A stretch of DNA of 64,000 nt from Rhodococcus sp. W8901. Lineage in GTDB: Bacteria; Actinomycetota; Actinomycetes; Mycobacteriales; Mycobacteriaceae. Location of the stretch: NCBI RefSeq assembly GCF_013348805.1, contig NZ_CP054690.1, forward strand, positions 1,364,001 to 1,428,000, given 5' to 3'. The notes beneath the pieces are model-generated. The model had not been told where the DNA came from. It did not search any database and saw only the letters and a program-made list of their open reading frames with translations. The number at the start of each line of letters is the position of its first letter. Positions within the stretch are counted from its first letter, which is position 1. The translations under genes were made by a program, and so were the position numbers. Below are positions 1-9,332 of the stretch, one piece after another.

Positions 1-75
1 CACCCCGCTGCGGGCGAGCTGATCGGGCTGGCAAGCGATTTCGGTGGGCGTCGCCGCATCGACAGTCGGCGGTGA
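1..75 (+). CDS. 3' end of an unidentified upstream gene (partial)
   Basis: An open frame enters the window at base 1 and closes with TGA at 73-75, giving about 24 residues rich in Arg at the end (ending IDSRR). No family can be recognised from so few residues. It could be chance, because high-GC DNA often shows open frames. The 127 bases up to the LigD start hold no other gene. Confidence 0.25.
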   Translation, partial: HPAAGELIGLASDFGGRRRIDSRR

Positions 76-202
76 CAAAGCGGATCCGTGCACTCGGGAC
101 GAGGTCGCGGACGGGGTGGCCCTGGTCGGTGGAGGAAAGAGCAGGACATGGTGCCTGTCGGCGGCGCACAATGTGGGTATTCCGTGACGGGAGGTACCCC
201 GG

Positions 203-2452
203 ATGCCGACGCGCACGATCGACGGTCGACGCTTGACGGTGAGCCGGCTCGACAAGGTGCTGTACCCGGCCACCGGCACCACCAAGGGCGAGGTGATCGA
301 CTACTACACTGCGATCGCGCCCGCGCTGCTCCCGCACGCGATCGACCGTCCGGTCACCCGGAAGCGTTGGCCCAACGGCGTGGACGAGCCGTCGTTCTTC
401 GAGAAGAACCTCGCCGAGTCCGCCCCGGAATGGCTCAGCCGAAGGGCGGTGCATCACAAGGATCGGACGGTCCGCTACCCGCTGATCGATTCGACAGCGG
501 CGCTCGCGTGGATCGGCCAGCAGGCCGCGCTGGAGGTGCACGTGCCGCAGTGGCGGTTCGTCGACGACGAGCCGGGGCCCGCGACCAGGCTGGTGTTCGA
601 CCTCGACCCCGGTGACGGCGTCGGGCTGGCCGAGTGTGCGCGGGTGGCCTTCGCGGTCCGTGACCTGGTCGCGACCCTCGGGTGGGCGGCGTTCCCGGTC
701 ACGAGCGGCAGCAAGGGAATCCACGTCTACGTCCCGCTGGACCGGGCGCTGGCGCCGGGTGGTGCGTCGACGGTCGCGAAAAAGGTGGCGACGAGTCTCG
801 AGCAGATGCACCCCGACCTGGTGACGGCGACGATGGCGAAGTCGGTGCGCGGTGGACGGGTGTTCCTGGACTGGAGTCAGAACAACGCCGCGAAGACCAC
901 CATCGCGCCGTACTCGATGCGCGGGCGTTCCGCGCCGACGGTGGCGGCGCCGCGCGCATGGGAGGAACTCGAGGATCCGGATCTGCGGCACCTGCGGTTC
1001 GACGAGGTACTCGACCGGTTCCGCCGCGACGGCGACCTGCTCGCCGGCCTGGACCCGCCACTGGATCCGCTCGCCGAGTACCGCCGCAAGCGCGACCCCG
1101 ACCGCACACCCGAGCCGATACCGCGGACGGAAGAAGAAGGCGGCGAAGGAAACTCGTTTGTCATCCAGGAACACCACGCTCGGCGGCTGCACTACGACTT
1201 CCGACTCGAGCACGACGGCGTCATGGTCTCGTGGGCGGTGCCGCGGGGTGTGCCGACGTCGCCGAAGGAGAACCGCCTGGCGGTGCACACCGAGGACCAC
1301 CCGCTCGAGTACGCGAGTTTCTCGGGCAGCATTCCCCGCGGGGAGTACGGCGGTGGCACCGTGAGCATCTGGGACGCCGGAACGTACGAACCGGAGAAGT
1401 GGCGGGACGACGAGGTGATCGTCCGACTCTTCGGCAGCCGAGTGCAGGGCCGGTACGCGCTCATCCGCACCGAGGGTGACCAGTGGCTGATGCATCTGAT
1501 GAAGAGCGACGGCAACGGCGACGGCGCCCGCACCGATTTGCCGCGCGGACTCGCCCCGATGCTCGCCACCGCGGGCACCCTCGATGGTCTCGACCCCGAC
1601 GAGTGGGCGTTCGAGGGGAAGTGGGACGGCATCCGGTTGATCGTCGAATTTGACGGCGACGCAATACGATTGCGGGGGAGGGAGGGAAACGACGTCACCG
1701 ATCGGTACCCGGCACTGCAATCCCTTGCGCGGGCGCTGGACGGGCACCGGGTGGTGCTCGACGGCGAGGTCGTGAGTCTGGACAGCCAGGGGCGGAACAG
1801 CTTTCCCGCGCTGCAGGCTGGGGGAGCGCCGCAGTTCTGGGCGTTCGACGTGCTCTACCTCGACGGGATCTCCCTGGTCCGCAAGCGCTACGACGACCGG
1901 CGTCGCATCCTCGACGCGCTGGCCGCGGCCGTCGACGGGTTGGTGGTGCCGCCCCAGCTGACCGGGTCGGTCGCCGAGGTCCGCGAGCGCAGTCGTGACC
2001 TCGAAGGCGTTGTGGCGAAGCGGCGCGACTCGGTCTATCTGCCGGGCAAGCGGGGATCGGCGTGGATCAAGACGAAGAACTGGCTCACCCAGGAGGCGGT
2101 CATCGGCGGGTGGCGACGTGGGCGAGGCGCACGGCACGCGGTGCTCGGTTCGCTGCTGCTCGGTATTCCTGAGGAGGCGGGGCTGCGTTACATCGGCAGG
2201 GTCGGCACCGGGTTCAGCGAGCGCGACCTCGACCGGTTGACGTCGATGCTGGCGCCCCTGGAGCGAAAGACGAGCCCTTTCGTCGACGACGTGCCGGACG
2301 TCGGCCGCGGCGACACGGTGTGGGTGACGCCGAAGATCGTCGGCGAGGTGCGGTATCGGGAGCGCACCGAGGCCGGCCGGTTGCGGCACCTGAGCTGGCG
2401 CGGGGTGCGGGACGACAAGTCTCCCGCGGACGTCCGACTCGAGAACACCTGA
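203..2452 (+). CDS. ligD: Multifunctional ATP-dependent DNA ligase D (Pol-PE-Lig)
   Basis: A 749-residue non-homologous end-joining ligase, close to the length of the mycobacterial enzyme and with the same domain order. The primase/polymerase domain covers roughly residues 10-290. The 3'-phosphoesterase domain (about 315-440) shows HHARRLHYDFRLEHDG and PRGEYGGGTV. The ligase domain carries adenylation motif KWDGIR with Lys473 as the expected nucleotidyl acceptor, followed by an OB-fold. Known role of the family: filling, trimming and sealing broken DNA ends together with Ku. No Ku gene is visible in the window. The ATG at 203 follows GGGAGG with normal spacing. Only 7 bases separate it from the convergent MerR gene. 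Confidence 0.95.
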   Translation: MPTRTIDGRRLTVSRLDKVLYPATGTTKGEVIDYYTAIAPALLPHAIDRPVTRKRWPNGVDEPSFFEKNLAESAPEWLSRRAVHHKDRTVRYPLIDSTAALAWIGQQAALEVHVPQWRFVDDEPGPATRLVFDLDPGDGVGLAECARVAFAVRDLVATLGWAAFPVTSGSKGIHVYVPLDRALAPGGASTVAKKVATSLEQMHPDLVTATMAKSVRGGRVFLDWSQNNAAKTTIAPYSMRGRSAPTVAAPRAWEELEDPDLRHLRFDEVLDRFRRDGDLLAGLDPPLDPLAEYRRKRDPDRTPEPIPRTEEEGGEGNSFVIQEHHARRLHYDFRLEHDGVMVSWAVPRGVPTSPKENRLAVHTEDHPLEYASFSGSIPRGEYGGGTVSIWDAGTYEPEKWRDDEVIVRLFGSRVQGRYALIRTEGDQWLMHLMKSDGNGDGARTDLPRGLAPMLATAGTLDGLDPDEWAFEGKWDGIRLIVEFDGDAIRLRGREGNDVTDRYPALQSLARALDGHRVVLDGEVVSLDSQGRNSFPALQAGGAPQFWAFDVLYLDGISLVRKRYDDRRRILDALAAAVDGLVVPPQLTGSVAEVRERSRDLEGVVAKRRDSVYLPGKRGSAWIKTKNWLTQEAVIGGWRRGRGARHAVLGSLLLGIPEEAGLRYIGRVGTGFSERDLDRLTSMLAPLERKTSPFVDDVPDVGRGDTVWVTPKIVGEVRYRERTEAGRLRHLSWRGVRDDKSPADVRLENT

Positions 2453-2459
2453 GTGTCGA

Positions 2460-2810
2460 TCAGACGTCTCTCGGGGCGGAACGGTCCTCCGCCATGTCTG
2501 CGTTCTCGTTGCTCAGGACGGACACCAGGTCCTCGAGCGCGAGGATCTCGCGGATTCCGGTCAGGTTAACGCCCAGTTCGACGAGTTCGGTGATGCGTCG
2601 TATCCGATCGAGATCGTCTCGGCTGTACCGGCGGGTGCCTCCCTCCGAGCGGTCCGGGGCGAGCAGGCCGCGGCGTTCGAACAGGCGCAGGGTCTGCGGA
2701 CCGATGCCGGACAGTTCTGCGGCCACCGAGGTGCCGTACCCGCCCCTGGCGGAAGGCGCCGCGGTAGAGCCAGGGCCGCGGGTCGAGTGCTTGCGGGTAT
2801 CAGTGCTCAT
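2460..2810 (-). CDS. MerR-family regulator, HspR-like
   Basis: A 116-residue protein. After a low-complexity N-terminus of about 28 residues comes a winged-helix MerR domain: VAAELSGIGPQTLRLFERRG, then GGTRRYSRDDLDRIRRI and a wing helix. This pattern is closest to the HspR branch, where the signature is LRxYERxGLLxPxRxxGGxRRYS. A C-terminal effector domain is essentially absent. It is divergent from the gene at 3079, with a 268-base intergenic region that holds AGGTAACCT, a small symmetric element, near 2923-2931. No dnaK or clpB gene lies nearby, so the heat-shock target is unproven. Confidence 0.75.
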   Translation of the reverse strand: MSTDTRKHSTRGPGSTAAPSARGGYGTSVAAELSGIGPQTLRLFERRGLLAPDRSEGGTRRYSRDDLDRIRRITELVELGVNLTGIREILALEDLVSVLSNENADMAEDRSAPRDV

Positions 2811-3078
2811 CGAATCCTCCGCTTCGTGCAGTGCTGCGGATCGTGCGTCGGACGTCGATCGCAGCGGTCGGGCTGACGGATCCTGTGATCGAAACCTGTG
2901 TCGTCAGTACATAGGTAACCTCCTACGGCGCCATCAGACGGGCCCTGACTTGCGGAAATCGTCGTCGCGGACGCTACGATCGAGCGGGCGAAACGCAACG
3001 GGCGGGCCAATTCGAGTCCCATGCGCGGCTGCCACCGTGGGTTCCACGGGGGCCACTTCAAGGAAGAGATGAGGGCAA

Positions 3079-3465
3079 ATGCCCCGCACGCAGGAACACG
3101 CCGATCGCTACACCGACGCCCTGATTGCGCTCGCGGCCGCCACGCACCGTCCCGCCAATGTCGTGAACACCGCGGGCCGGTACGCGATCCGCGTCGACTT
3201 CGAGTTCAATCGCTATGTTCTTGCGACCAACGCGCAGGACGGGCTGACCAACGACGTCGACGCGATCGAGGCCTGGCACGTGGCCTTCTTCCAGCAGTCC
3301 CACAGTGTCACCGAGGACGAACTGCTCGCCGAGGCCGAGAACGAGTGGCTGGTGGACGCCTTCGATCAGGCGCTCGACACGCTGCGCAACTCGGGAAAGT
3401 GGATCGAGTCGGACGCCAAGTTCGGCGAGCTCGTGAAGTCACCGGTCGCAGCTGATCAGGACTGA
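3079..3465 (+). CDS. Conserved hypothetical protein, paralogue of the gene at 3479-3856
   Basis: 128 residues, acidic and soluble, with no signal peptide or membrane segment. It aligns along its length with the convergent neighbour: the shared pattern is YTDALIxxAAxTHxPAxVVxTxxxYAIRxDxxFxRxxLATNxxxGL, then an acidic C-terminal half with a conserved Trp. I do not recognise the family. The start follows GAAGAGATGAGGG with good spacing. Its position opposite the MerR gene suggests MerR control of this gene, by inference only. Confidence 0.7.
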   Translation: MPRTQEHADRYTDALIALAAATHRPANVVNTAGRYAIRVDFEFNRYVLATNAQDGLTNDVDAIEAWHVAFFQQSHSVTEDELLAEAENEWLVDAFDQALDTLRNSGKWIESDAKFGELVKSPVAADQD

Positions 3466-3478
3466 CGAGTTCACAGCG

Positions 3479-3856
3479 TCATGCGGCGCCCTCGACGATG
3501 GTGACGGGGCGGTCGAGCGCGACCTCGACGGGCGACCACGAGCCCTCGAATTCGAGGCGCTCCACCGCGCGCCCGTACGCGGCCACCAGGTCGCGGTCGG
3601 TTTCCGTTGCCAGTACATCTGCCCCGGTAGGGGTGCTCTCGTGGATCTCGACGGTCCAGGTGTCGAGGTCGGTGCGGGCCTCGGCCAGGCCCTGATCGCC
3701 GTTGGTGGCGAGGAGGAAGCGCCCGAAGCCGGCATCGGCGCGGATTGCGTAGCCCGCGGGGGTCCGCACGACGGACGCCGGCAGGTGGGTGAAGGCGGCG
3801 AACCCGATCAGGGCGTCGGTGTACAGGTCGGTGAAGTACTCGTGCTTGCGTGCCAT
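3479..3856 (-). CDS. Conserved hypothetical protein, paralogue of the gene at 3079-3465
   Basis: 125 residues from the ATG at 3856, which is preceded by AAAGAGAGACGAG. An upstream start at 3976 is possible but would add a basic, low-similarity extension. The protein is alignable with the convergent 3079 gene over most of its length. The two stop codons lie only about 13 bases apart, so this looks like an inverted tandem duplication. Function unknown. The 329 bases upstream (3857-4185) hold no gene. They are relatively AT-rich and contain an ATCTAT...ATAGAT inverted repeat near 4004-4025 that could be an operator. Confidence 0.7.
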   Translation of the reverse strand: MARKHEYFTDLYTDALIGFAAFTHLPASVVRTPAGYAIRADAGFGRFLLATNGDQGLAEARTDLDTWTVEIHESTPTGADVLATETDRDLVAAYGRAVERLEFEGSWSPVEVALDRPVTIVEGAA

Positions 3857-4185
3857 GACACTCGTCTCTCTTTCGGGCCACCGAACCTCGCGGAGTGGTT
3901 TCGCGGATCTCGGAAGCGATGTACCGAACCTCGGTGGTACCGGGCCGGCTGCTGTTTCCTCTCTCGATGGGAGCATCTTGTCTCCTCCAAAGTGTTTAGT
4001 AAATCTATACCAGAAGGCATAGATAGCTGCTCGGCGAAGAAGCCGCCGTAGGTGACCGCACTCGTGTCTGCTGGCGTACGAACTGCCGAAAGTAGTTGGG
4101 ATGCAAAAGCTTCTCCACTATCGGTATCGTCCGATGCAGCCGGGGCTTCGGCTCTACGCTGGTGCCGAACGATGGAGGTGAGGCG

Positions 4186-4557
4186 ATGACGGACGGGGTG
4201 GAACCGGGTCGGCAGTGGTACGACCGGGACGGACGACCGATCCCGCAAGAGGAGGCCGAGCGGCTACTGGGGCGGCCGGGGTACGACCGGATCCGGGCGA
4301 CAACCGTGATGGACATGTCCGACCTGGACTGGATACGCGACATCTCCACGGTGTGGGTGGGCGTCGACCTCGGGGAGGTGGCCGAACCTCCGCTGATCTT
4401 CGAGACCGCAGTGTTCGATCGCGATCACACGACACTTCGACATCGCCGGTACGCCACCGAGGCTCAGGCGTCGGAGGCGCACGAGGCGTTCGTCGTCGCT
4501 GCGTGCGAGGAGGCGAACGATCCTGTCGTGCTGGAGACGACCGATTCGGTGACGTGA
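4186..4557 (+). CDS. Hypothetical protein
   Basis: 123 residues from the ATG at 4186, chosen because GGAGGTGAGG lies directly upstream. The N-terminus reads YDRDGRPIPQEEAERLL, and the body is an alpha/beta-looking sequence with WIRDISTVWVGVDLG and a C-terminal half containing RHRRYATEAQASEAHEAF. No signal peptide or transmembrane helix. I do not recognise the family. The protein is acidic, cytosolic and transcribed alone, with about 95 bases before the next start. Confidence 0.6.
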   Translation: MTDGVEPGRQWYDRDGRPIPQEEAERLLGRPGYDRIRATTVMDMSDLDWIRDISTVWVGVDLGEVAEPPLIFETAVFDRDHTTLRHRRYATEAQASEAHEAFVVAACEEANDPVVLETTDSVT

Positions 4558-4652
4558 GTGCACCGCTTCCCGCCGCTTGACACGACCGACGGCCACCCGT
4601 GCAAACTGGAATCGGGTGCCTGATCGGGAGTGTCGACGGAGAGGTGCGCGCG

Positions 4653-5129
4653 ATGTCGGACAGTGAGATCGTCGTCAAGCCACTGCCCGGTCTGCGGGTG
4701 GCAGAGCTCACCGGGGTCGCGGCCGGCTTCGACCCCGAGCATGTCGGTCCGGTCGTCAAACTGCTGTTCGACGATCTGATGGACCGCTTGGCGCGGGACG
4801 AGGTCCGGGGCATCGGGCCGGCGCTGGCCTACTACGAGCGCACCCCGGCAGGGGCGGACGTCGTCGTCCATGCCGCGATTCCCGTCGGGCCCGATGAGCG
4901 ACCGGGACGAGATTTCGCGGTCGTGGATCTGCCAGAGATTCCGCGTGCGGCGACGCTCGAGCACCGCGGCTCGATGGAGAACGTGCTCCCGGCGTGGGCG
5001 TCGCTCGAGCACTGGATCGAGGCGAACGGCTACCGCGCCGACGGCCCGGCCCGCGAGCGGTACCTCGTCTACTCGGAGAACACCGACGACTGGGTCACCG
5101 AACTGCAGCGGCCGGTCACGCGGGACTGA
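4653..5129 (+). CDS. GyrI-like small-molecule-binding domain protein
   Basis: 158 residues from the ATG at 4653 (GGAGAGG upstream). The sequence fits the AraC-type effector-binding (GyrI-like) fold: an N-terminal strand (VVKPLPGLRVAELTG), a helix (VGPVVKLLFDDLMDRLARDE), a strand with ALAYYER, then the late AxxxWIEANGYRADGPARERYLVY segment typical of this domain. It has no DNA-binding domain, so it is a stand-alone ligand-binding member. The true ligand is unknown. Confidence 0.65.
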   Translation: MSDSEIVVKPLPGLRVAELTGVAAGFDPEHVGPVVKLLFDDLMDRLARDEVRGIGPALAYYERTPAGADVVVHAAIPVGPDERPGRDFAVVDLPEIPRAATLEHRGSMENVLPAWASLEHWIEANGYRADGPARERYLVYSENTDDWVTELQRPVTRD

Positions 5130-5256
5130 CAACGATTCGCCCGGGCCCCGATCTCGCTCAACGGAATCGACGCGCAGACATCCAAGCCGCCTGTGAGACG
5201 TTCACGATGACGGCGGCCGAGTACCTTGGGCGCACCGATCCGAGGAGGCCGACATC

Positions 5257-6234
5257 ATGCGCGCCGCGTTCCACAACGAGCAGGGCGGCACCGAGGTACT
5301 GCGGGTGGGCGAACTTCCCGACCCGGTCCCGGGGCCGTCGGACGTCCTGATTCGGGTGCGGGCGTCGGCGCTGGACCGCGTCGACGTCTATTGGCGCGAG
5401 GGCTCCCACGGAATGCGGGTCACCCCACCCCACGTCGGCGGTCGCGACATGGCGGGCACCGTCGTCGCGATGGGGGAGGAGGCGCGCAGGCTGCGGCCCG
5501 AGCTCTCGGTCGGCGACGACGTGGTGGCGATGGGCCGGCGCGGCGCGCACTGCGAGCTGGCGGTCGCGCCAGCGTCCTGGACGTTCCCGATGCCCGCCGG
5601 GTGTTCGTACGAGCAGGCCGCGGCGATCCCGACCGCCGGCCGCAGCGCCTACGACGCGCTGGTGGGTCGCGCCGCGATCCGCCCGGGCGAGGACGTTCTG
5701 GTGTTCGCCGGCGGCAGCGGGGTGGGCAGCTTCGGGATCCAGATCGCGCGGGCCGCGGGCTGCCGGGTGTTCACCACGGTGGGAAGCCCCGAGAAGCGTA
5801 AGCGTGCTGTGGAACTCGGAGCCGACGCGGTGATCGATCATCACAACGACGACATCGTCGCCCGCGTTTGCGACCTGACCGCCGGCCAGGGGGTGGACGT
5901 CGTCCTCGATCACGTGGGCGCACCGGTGTTCTCGGCGGCGATCCGCTCGCTCCGTCCGTTCGGCCGCTACGTCACCACGGGTGTCACGGCGGGACATCTC
6001 GCGGAACTGCATCTGGGACGGGTCTTCGAGAGGGGGCTGTCGGTGCTCGGTGTGGGCCGCCCCGATGAACAGCAGGTGCGGGAGACCCTGACCGCACTGC
6101 TGCGGCTGGTGGAGCGGGGATCGGTGACGCCCGAGGTGTTCGCGGTCTTGCCGCTGGAGGAGATATCCGCCGCACACGAGCTGATGGAGTCGTCCGGCTT
6201 CTTCGGCAAGATCGTTCTCTCCGTCGGAAAGTGA
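5257..6234 (+). CDS. Zinc-type MDR oxidoreductase, quinone oxidoreductase-like
   Basis: 325 residues of the medium-chain dehydrogenase/reductase superfamily. The N-terminal GroES-like half (MRAAFHNEQGGTEVLRVGEL) is followed by the nucleotide-binding motif VFAGGSGVGSFGIQIARAAG near residues 148-170. The structural and catalytic zinc cysteines of alcohol dehydrogenases are missing, which places it with the NADPH quinone oxidoreductase/enoyl reductase-like branch. The ATG follows CCGAGGAGG. Its stop overlaps the GTG of the next gene by four bases, so the two are translationally coupled. Confidence 0.8.
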   Translation: MRAAFHNEQGGTEVLRVGELPDPVPGPSDVLIRVRASALDRVDVYWREGSHGMRVTPPHVGGRDMAGTVVAMGEEARRLRPELSVGDDVVAMGRRGAHCELAVAPASWTFPMPAGCSYEQAAAIPTAGRSAYDALVGRAAIRPGEDVLVFAGGSGVGSFGIQIARAAGCRVFTTVGSPEKRKRAVELGADAVIDHHNDDIVARVCDLTAGQGVDVVLDHVGAPVFSAAIRSLRPFGRYVTTGVTAGHLAELHLGRVFERGLSVLGVGRPDEQQVRETLTALLRLVERGSVTPEVFAVLPLEEISAAHELMESSGFFGKIVLSVGK

Positions 6235-7166
6235 GCAGCATGTACCGACTCGTCGTGCACGGCTCCCACCTGTTGCAGTTCGCGCGCGCGATCGGCGACC
6301 CCGAGCCCGCGTACACCGACGTGGACCGATTGACGGTGTCCGGACCGGACGCCCTCGTCGCCCCGCCCACCTTCCTCATGGCCGCCGACCACTTCGACCC
6401 GGCATACGCGCGTCGTCCGCGGCCGGGCGTTGCCTGGATCGCGTCGCGTCGGCGCGAGCCGGACCAGCAGGCGGGCTTCCACATGGAGCAGCACTTCACG
6501 TTTCACCGCCCGGTCCGCGCCGGGGACGTCCTCACCGCCGACGATCGCCCCGGTGACACGTGGCGCAAGAGCGGTCGCCGGGCGGGGACGATGACCTTCA
6601 GCGAGACCCTCACCGACTACCGCGATGCCGACGGCGCGCTCGTCGCCACCGCGCGATGGGTGCAGGCGATGGTGGAGCACACGCCGCCGGTCGCAGCCGA
6701 CCCTGTCGCACAGCCGAATCCGAGTCCCACCGCCGAGTCCGAGGGTGTCGACGACGGCGACGACGGCGATCTCGTGGTCGGCAGCGCGTGGAGCGTGCCC
6801 CTCGTCGCGGACCTCACGCGGGCCCAGATCGTGATGTACGCGGGCGCGTCCGGTGACTTCCATCCGCTGCACAGCGACGACGTCTATGCCCGCGAGCGCG
6901 GCTATCCGGGCGTATTCGCGCACGGCATGCTCACCATGGGGATGAGCGGACGGGCGGTCACCGACCGGTTCGGTCACGCGAACGTGCGGTCCTTCGGCGG
7001 GAGGATCAGTTCGCAGGTCTGGCCCGGCGACACCCTCACGGCCCGGGTGGAGGTCACCGGTCGGCGGGCCGAGGACGGGGCGGCCCTGCTGGATCTCGCC
7101 GTCGCCACGGTGAACCAGCACGGCGTGCGGGTGTTCGACGGGGCGGCCACGGTGCGGGTGTCGTAG
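6231..7166 (+). CDS. Two-domain MaoC-like hot-dog dehydratase
   Basis: 311 residues starting at a GTG that overlaps the preceding stop. An in-frame ATG at 6240 is an alternative start. The N-terminal half resembles the MaoC_dehydrat_N/FAS1-like fold. The C-terminal half carries the hydratase-2 type motif: ASGDFHPLHSDDVYARERGYPGVFAHGM, with Asp and His in the usual catalytic positions. Such fusions act on acyl thioesters, hydrating enoyl groups or dehydrating 3-hydroxyacyl groups. Coupling with the MDR gene suggests a joint role on an acyl-CoA or similar substrate. The substrate is not identifiable. Confidence 0.75.
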   Translation: MSSMYRLVVHGSHLLQFARAIGDPEPAYTDVDRLTVSGPDALVAPPTFLMAADHFDPAYARRPRPGVAWIASRRREPDQQAGFHMEQHFTFHRPVRAGDVLTADDRPGDTWRKSGRRAGTMTFSETLTDYRDADGALVATARWVQAMVEHTPPVAADPVAQPNPSPTAESEGVDDGDDGDLVVGSAWSVPLVADLTRAQIVMYAGASGDFHPLHSDDVYARERGYPGVFAHGMLTMGMSGRAVTDRFGHANVRSFGGRISSQVWPGDTLTARVEVTGRRAEDGAALLDLAVATVNQHGVRVFDGAATVRVS

Positions 7167-7245
7167 CTGCCGCACCGGTTCTGGCGGCGTCGCGTCGCCG
7201 ATCGGGGGTGCGGCGCCGCGACGAGGGAGCGGCAGAAGTTCGGGG

Positions 7246-7270
7246 GTGCCCTCGGCAGGATTCGAACCTG
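7246..7270. other. attL: left attachment core
   Basis: 25 bp identical to 24031-24055. It matches the T-arm and acceptor 3' half of tRNA-Arg (reverse strand) but the rest of a tRNA is absent here. This is therefore the displaced original 3' end of the tRNA, left behind after integration. Confidence 0.85.
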
Positions 7271-7409
7271 TCATGCCTAGACGCGCTCGGAGCGGGTCTA
7301 CCAGCGACAATGTCCTATTTGTGCTGGTGATTGGCGACGCTACACTGTGCCTAAAGTGGACGCAAGCGGACACGCGATAACTCCTATTAGGCAGGAGATA
7401 GGCACGGAC

Positions 7410-8510
7410 ATGGCACGAACCAGACGCGGCTTCGGAGCGCCACGCCAAACATCGTCCGGCCGCTGGCAAGCCCGGTACACCGGCCCTGACGGATTGCCGC
7501 ATAAGGCTCCTCGCACGTTCGAAACGAAGGACGACGCTGTCGCTTGGTTGGCCGGCGAGCGCCGCAAGATCGACCTTGACGCTTGGACGCCGCCGGAACT
7601 CGATGCTGAGCCGAAGGATGTCCTTACGGTCAAGAAGTACGCGGAACGCTGGTACACCGAGACGAAGGGGCGGCACAAGCCGCGAACCCGGCAGCTCAAC
7701 CGTGGCTATCTCGACAACGTCATCCTGCCCGAACTTGGATCGGTGCCACTCGAGAGCTTGACTGTGCAGGATGTTCGGAGGTGGTACGCGAGTCTGGATC
7801 ACTACCCGACGCGCAACGCCAACGCCTTCTCGCTCCTGCGGACCATATTCAACCAGGCCGTTGATGACGAGCTGGTGCCGGCGAACCCGTGCCGCGTCAA
7901 GCGTGCTGCGGTGAAGACGCGGGTCATCGAGCCTGTTGCGTTGACTGCCGCCGAGATCCGCCAGTTGGCCGATTCCATGCCGGCGCAGTGGCGCGCGCTG
8001 GTGTTGGTGGCTGGCTTCGGTGGCCTTCGATGGGGTGAGCTGACGGCGCTACGGCGGTCTGATTTCACGTTGACCGAGTCGGATTGCTCGGTGACGGTCG
8101 CCCGTGCGGCGGTGCGGATGAAGGGTCATTTCGTGGTTGGCCCGCCGAAGTCGAAGGCGGCGATGCGTACGGTGCCATTGCCGTCTGCTCTTCGTCCCAT
8201 CTTGGTTGCGCATATCGCGGAGCACGCTGCCCCTGGTCGTGGTGGCTTGATGTTCCCGGCGGATACTGCGGACCTTCTGCACGACAACACGGTGCGTCCG
8301 AGGTTTAAGCGTGGTGCGGCGGCCCTTGGGCACCCGAAGTTGCGGTTCCACGATCTGCGGCACTCTGCGGCCACGTTGTTTGCGCAGGCTGGTGCAACGT
8401 TGGCGGATCACATGGTGTTGATGGGTCACACGTCGTCGGCGATGTCTGCCCGGTATACGCACAGCACTGCGGCGCGGAACCGGTCACTGGTGGAGGGCAT
8501 CTGGGAGTAG
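7410..8510 (+). CDS. int: Tyrosine-type site-specific integrase
   Basis: 366 residues from the ATG at 7410 (GCAGGAG upstream). An N-terminal AP2-like arm-binding segment (GRWQARYTGPDGLPHKAPRT) precedes a SAM-like core-binding domain. The catalytic domain shows the first Arg in GLRWGELTALRR (about residue 207), HDLRHSAATLFAQAG (about 313) and the nucleophile Tyr in SARYTHS (about 347). It would catalyse recombination between attP and the 3' end of tRNA-Arg. It lies 140 bases from attL and reads inwards. The 186 bases downstream, up to the next start, contain no other gene and probably hold promoter and attP-arm sequence. Confidence 0.95.
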   Translation: MARTRRGFGAPRQTSSGRWQARYTGPDGLPHKAPRTFETKDDAVAWLAGERRKIDLDAWTPPELDAEPKDVLTVKKYAERWYTETKGRHKPRTRQLNRGYLDNVILPELGSVPLESLTVQDVRRWYASLDHYPTRNANAFSLLRTIFNQAVDDELVPANPCRVKRAAVKTRVIEPVALTAAEIRQLADSMPAQWRALVLVAGFGGLRWGELTALRRSDFTLTESDCSVTVARAAVRMKGHFVVGPPKSKAAMRTVPLPSALRPILVAHIAEHAAPGRGGLMFPADTADLLHDNTVRPRFKRGAAALGHPKLRFHDLRHSAATLFAQAGATLADHMVLMGHTSSAMSARYTHSTAARNRSLVEGIWE

Positions 8511-8696
8511 CCGAGAGTGCAGATGGTGAACTCCGATGGCATGTCGGCTTGGATTCTCTGGGATCGCAGAAGACGGGCAGTCAACCTGCGAATATCGGCT
8601 ATGTCGCTCGCATGATCTCGGGTTGTGCGTTTCTGGTGGCCTCTAGGTGTACCGTCTTCAAATTAGTCGAACGGAAGTTCGAAGCCGAGGGGGGCC

Positions 8697-9233
8697 GTGG
8701 TCCTATCAGAAGAAGAAATCCGGAAGCTGCGGGCGCAGGTTGACGCTGCCCACGGTTGTGGGGTCGCTGAGCGGGCAGTCCGGCAGGAAACGGATGCTGT
8801 GATCGCTGCGGCGTACCGGCGCGCTCAAGATGCTGGTGACAGCGCGCGAGTGCGGGCGCTTGACCAGGATCGGAAGACCTGGATGGACGAGTTTCGGGCC
8901 GCGCGCTTCATCGGCCGGAAGCCATCAACGTTGCAGCGTTGGCGTCGGCAGGGGATCGTCCGGGCTGTCAGTAAGCGGGACGAGTTCGGCGTCCGCTGGT
9001 CATACAACCGGCTCGATATTCGAGCGGCCCTACATGTCTCGCACAAGGGTCGGCATGTCAGTCGACAGGCGGGTCCGGGTCGTCCGCAGAAGGTAGAGGC
9101 TCGCGCTGAGACTCTCCGGTTGCTGGAAGAGGATTCGACAGCGAGTAATCGGGCGATCGCTCGGCAGGTCGGAGTGTCACATACGTTTGTGGCTTCCGTG
9201 CGTCGCGAGTGGCAAGAAAACACTGTGTCATGA
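8697..9233 (+). CDS. HTH DNA-binding protein of the phage-derived element
   Basis: 178 residues beginning at GTG 8697 (GAGGGGGG upstream). There are two DNA-binding-looking parts. The middle has RFIGRKPSTLQRWRRQGIV, a MerR/excisionase-like helix-turn-helix. The C-terminus has ASNRAIARQVGVSHTFVASV, a typical winged or homeodomain-like recognition helix pair. It lies directly after the integrase, on the same strand. A role in early transcription or replication control of the element is likely but not proven. Confidence 0.65.
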   Translation: MVLSEEEIRKLRAQVDAAHGCGVAERAVRQETDAVIAAAYRRAQDAGDSARVRALDQDRKTWMDEFRAARFIGRKPSTLQRWRRQGIVRAVSKRDEFGVRWSYNRLDIRAALHVSHKGRHVSRQAGPGRPQKVEARAETLRLLEEDSTASNRAIARQVGVSHTFVASVRREWQENTVS

Positions 9234-9332
9234 CGACTGTCTAAGATGGTTTTTGAAGTCATGGCCAACGTCGGCCAACACTAATTCTGGGAATCACATC
9301 GTGGTTCTGTCATGCCTTGGGGGAGGTGAATT

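Noticed and set aside
88-615. Plus-strand protein overlapping the LigD start
   Set aside because: It is an out-of-frame shadow of ligD with Arg/Gly-rich, non-conserved sequence.
7246-7270. A second tRNA gene
   Set aside because: Only the T-arm and acceptor 3' half are present. The rest of the cloverleaf is missing, so this is attL.
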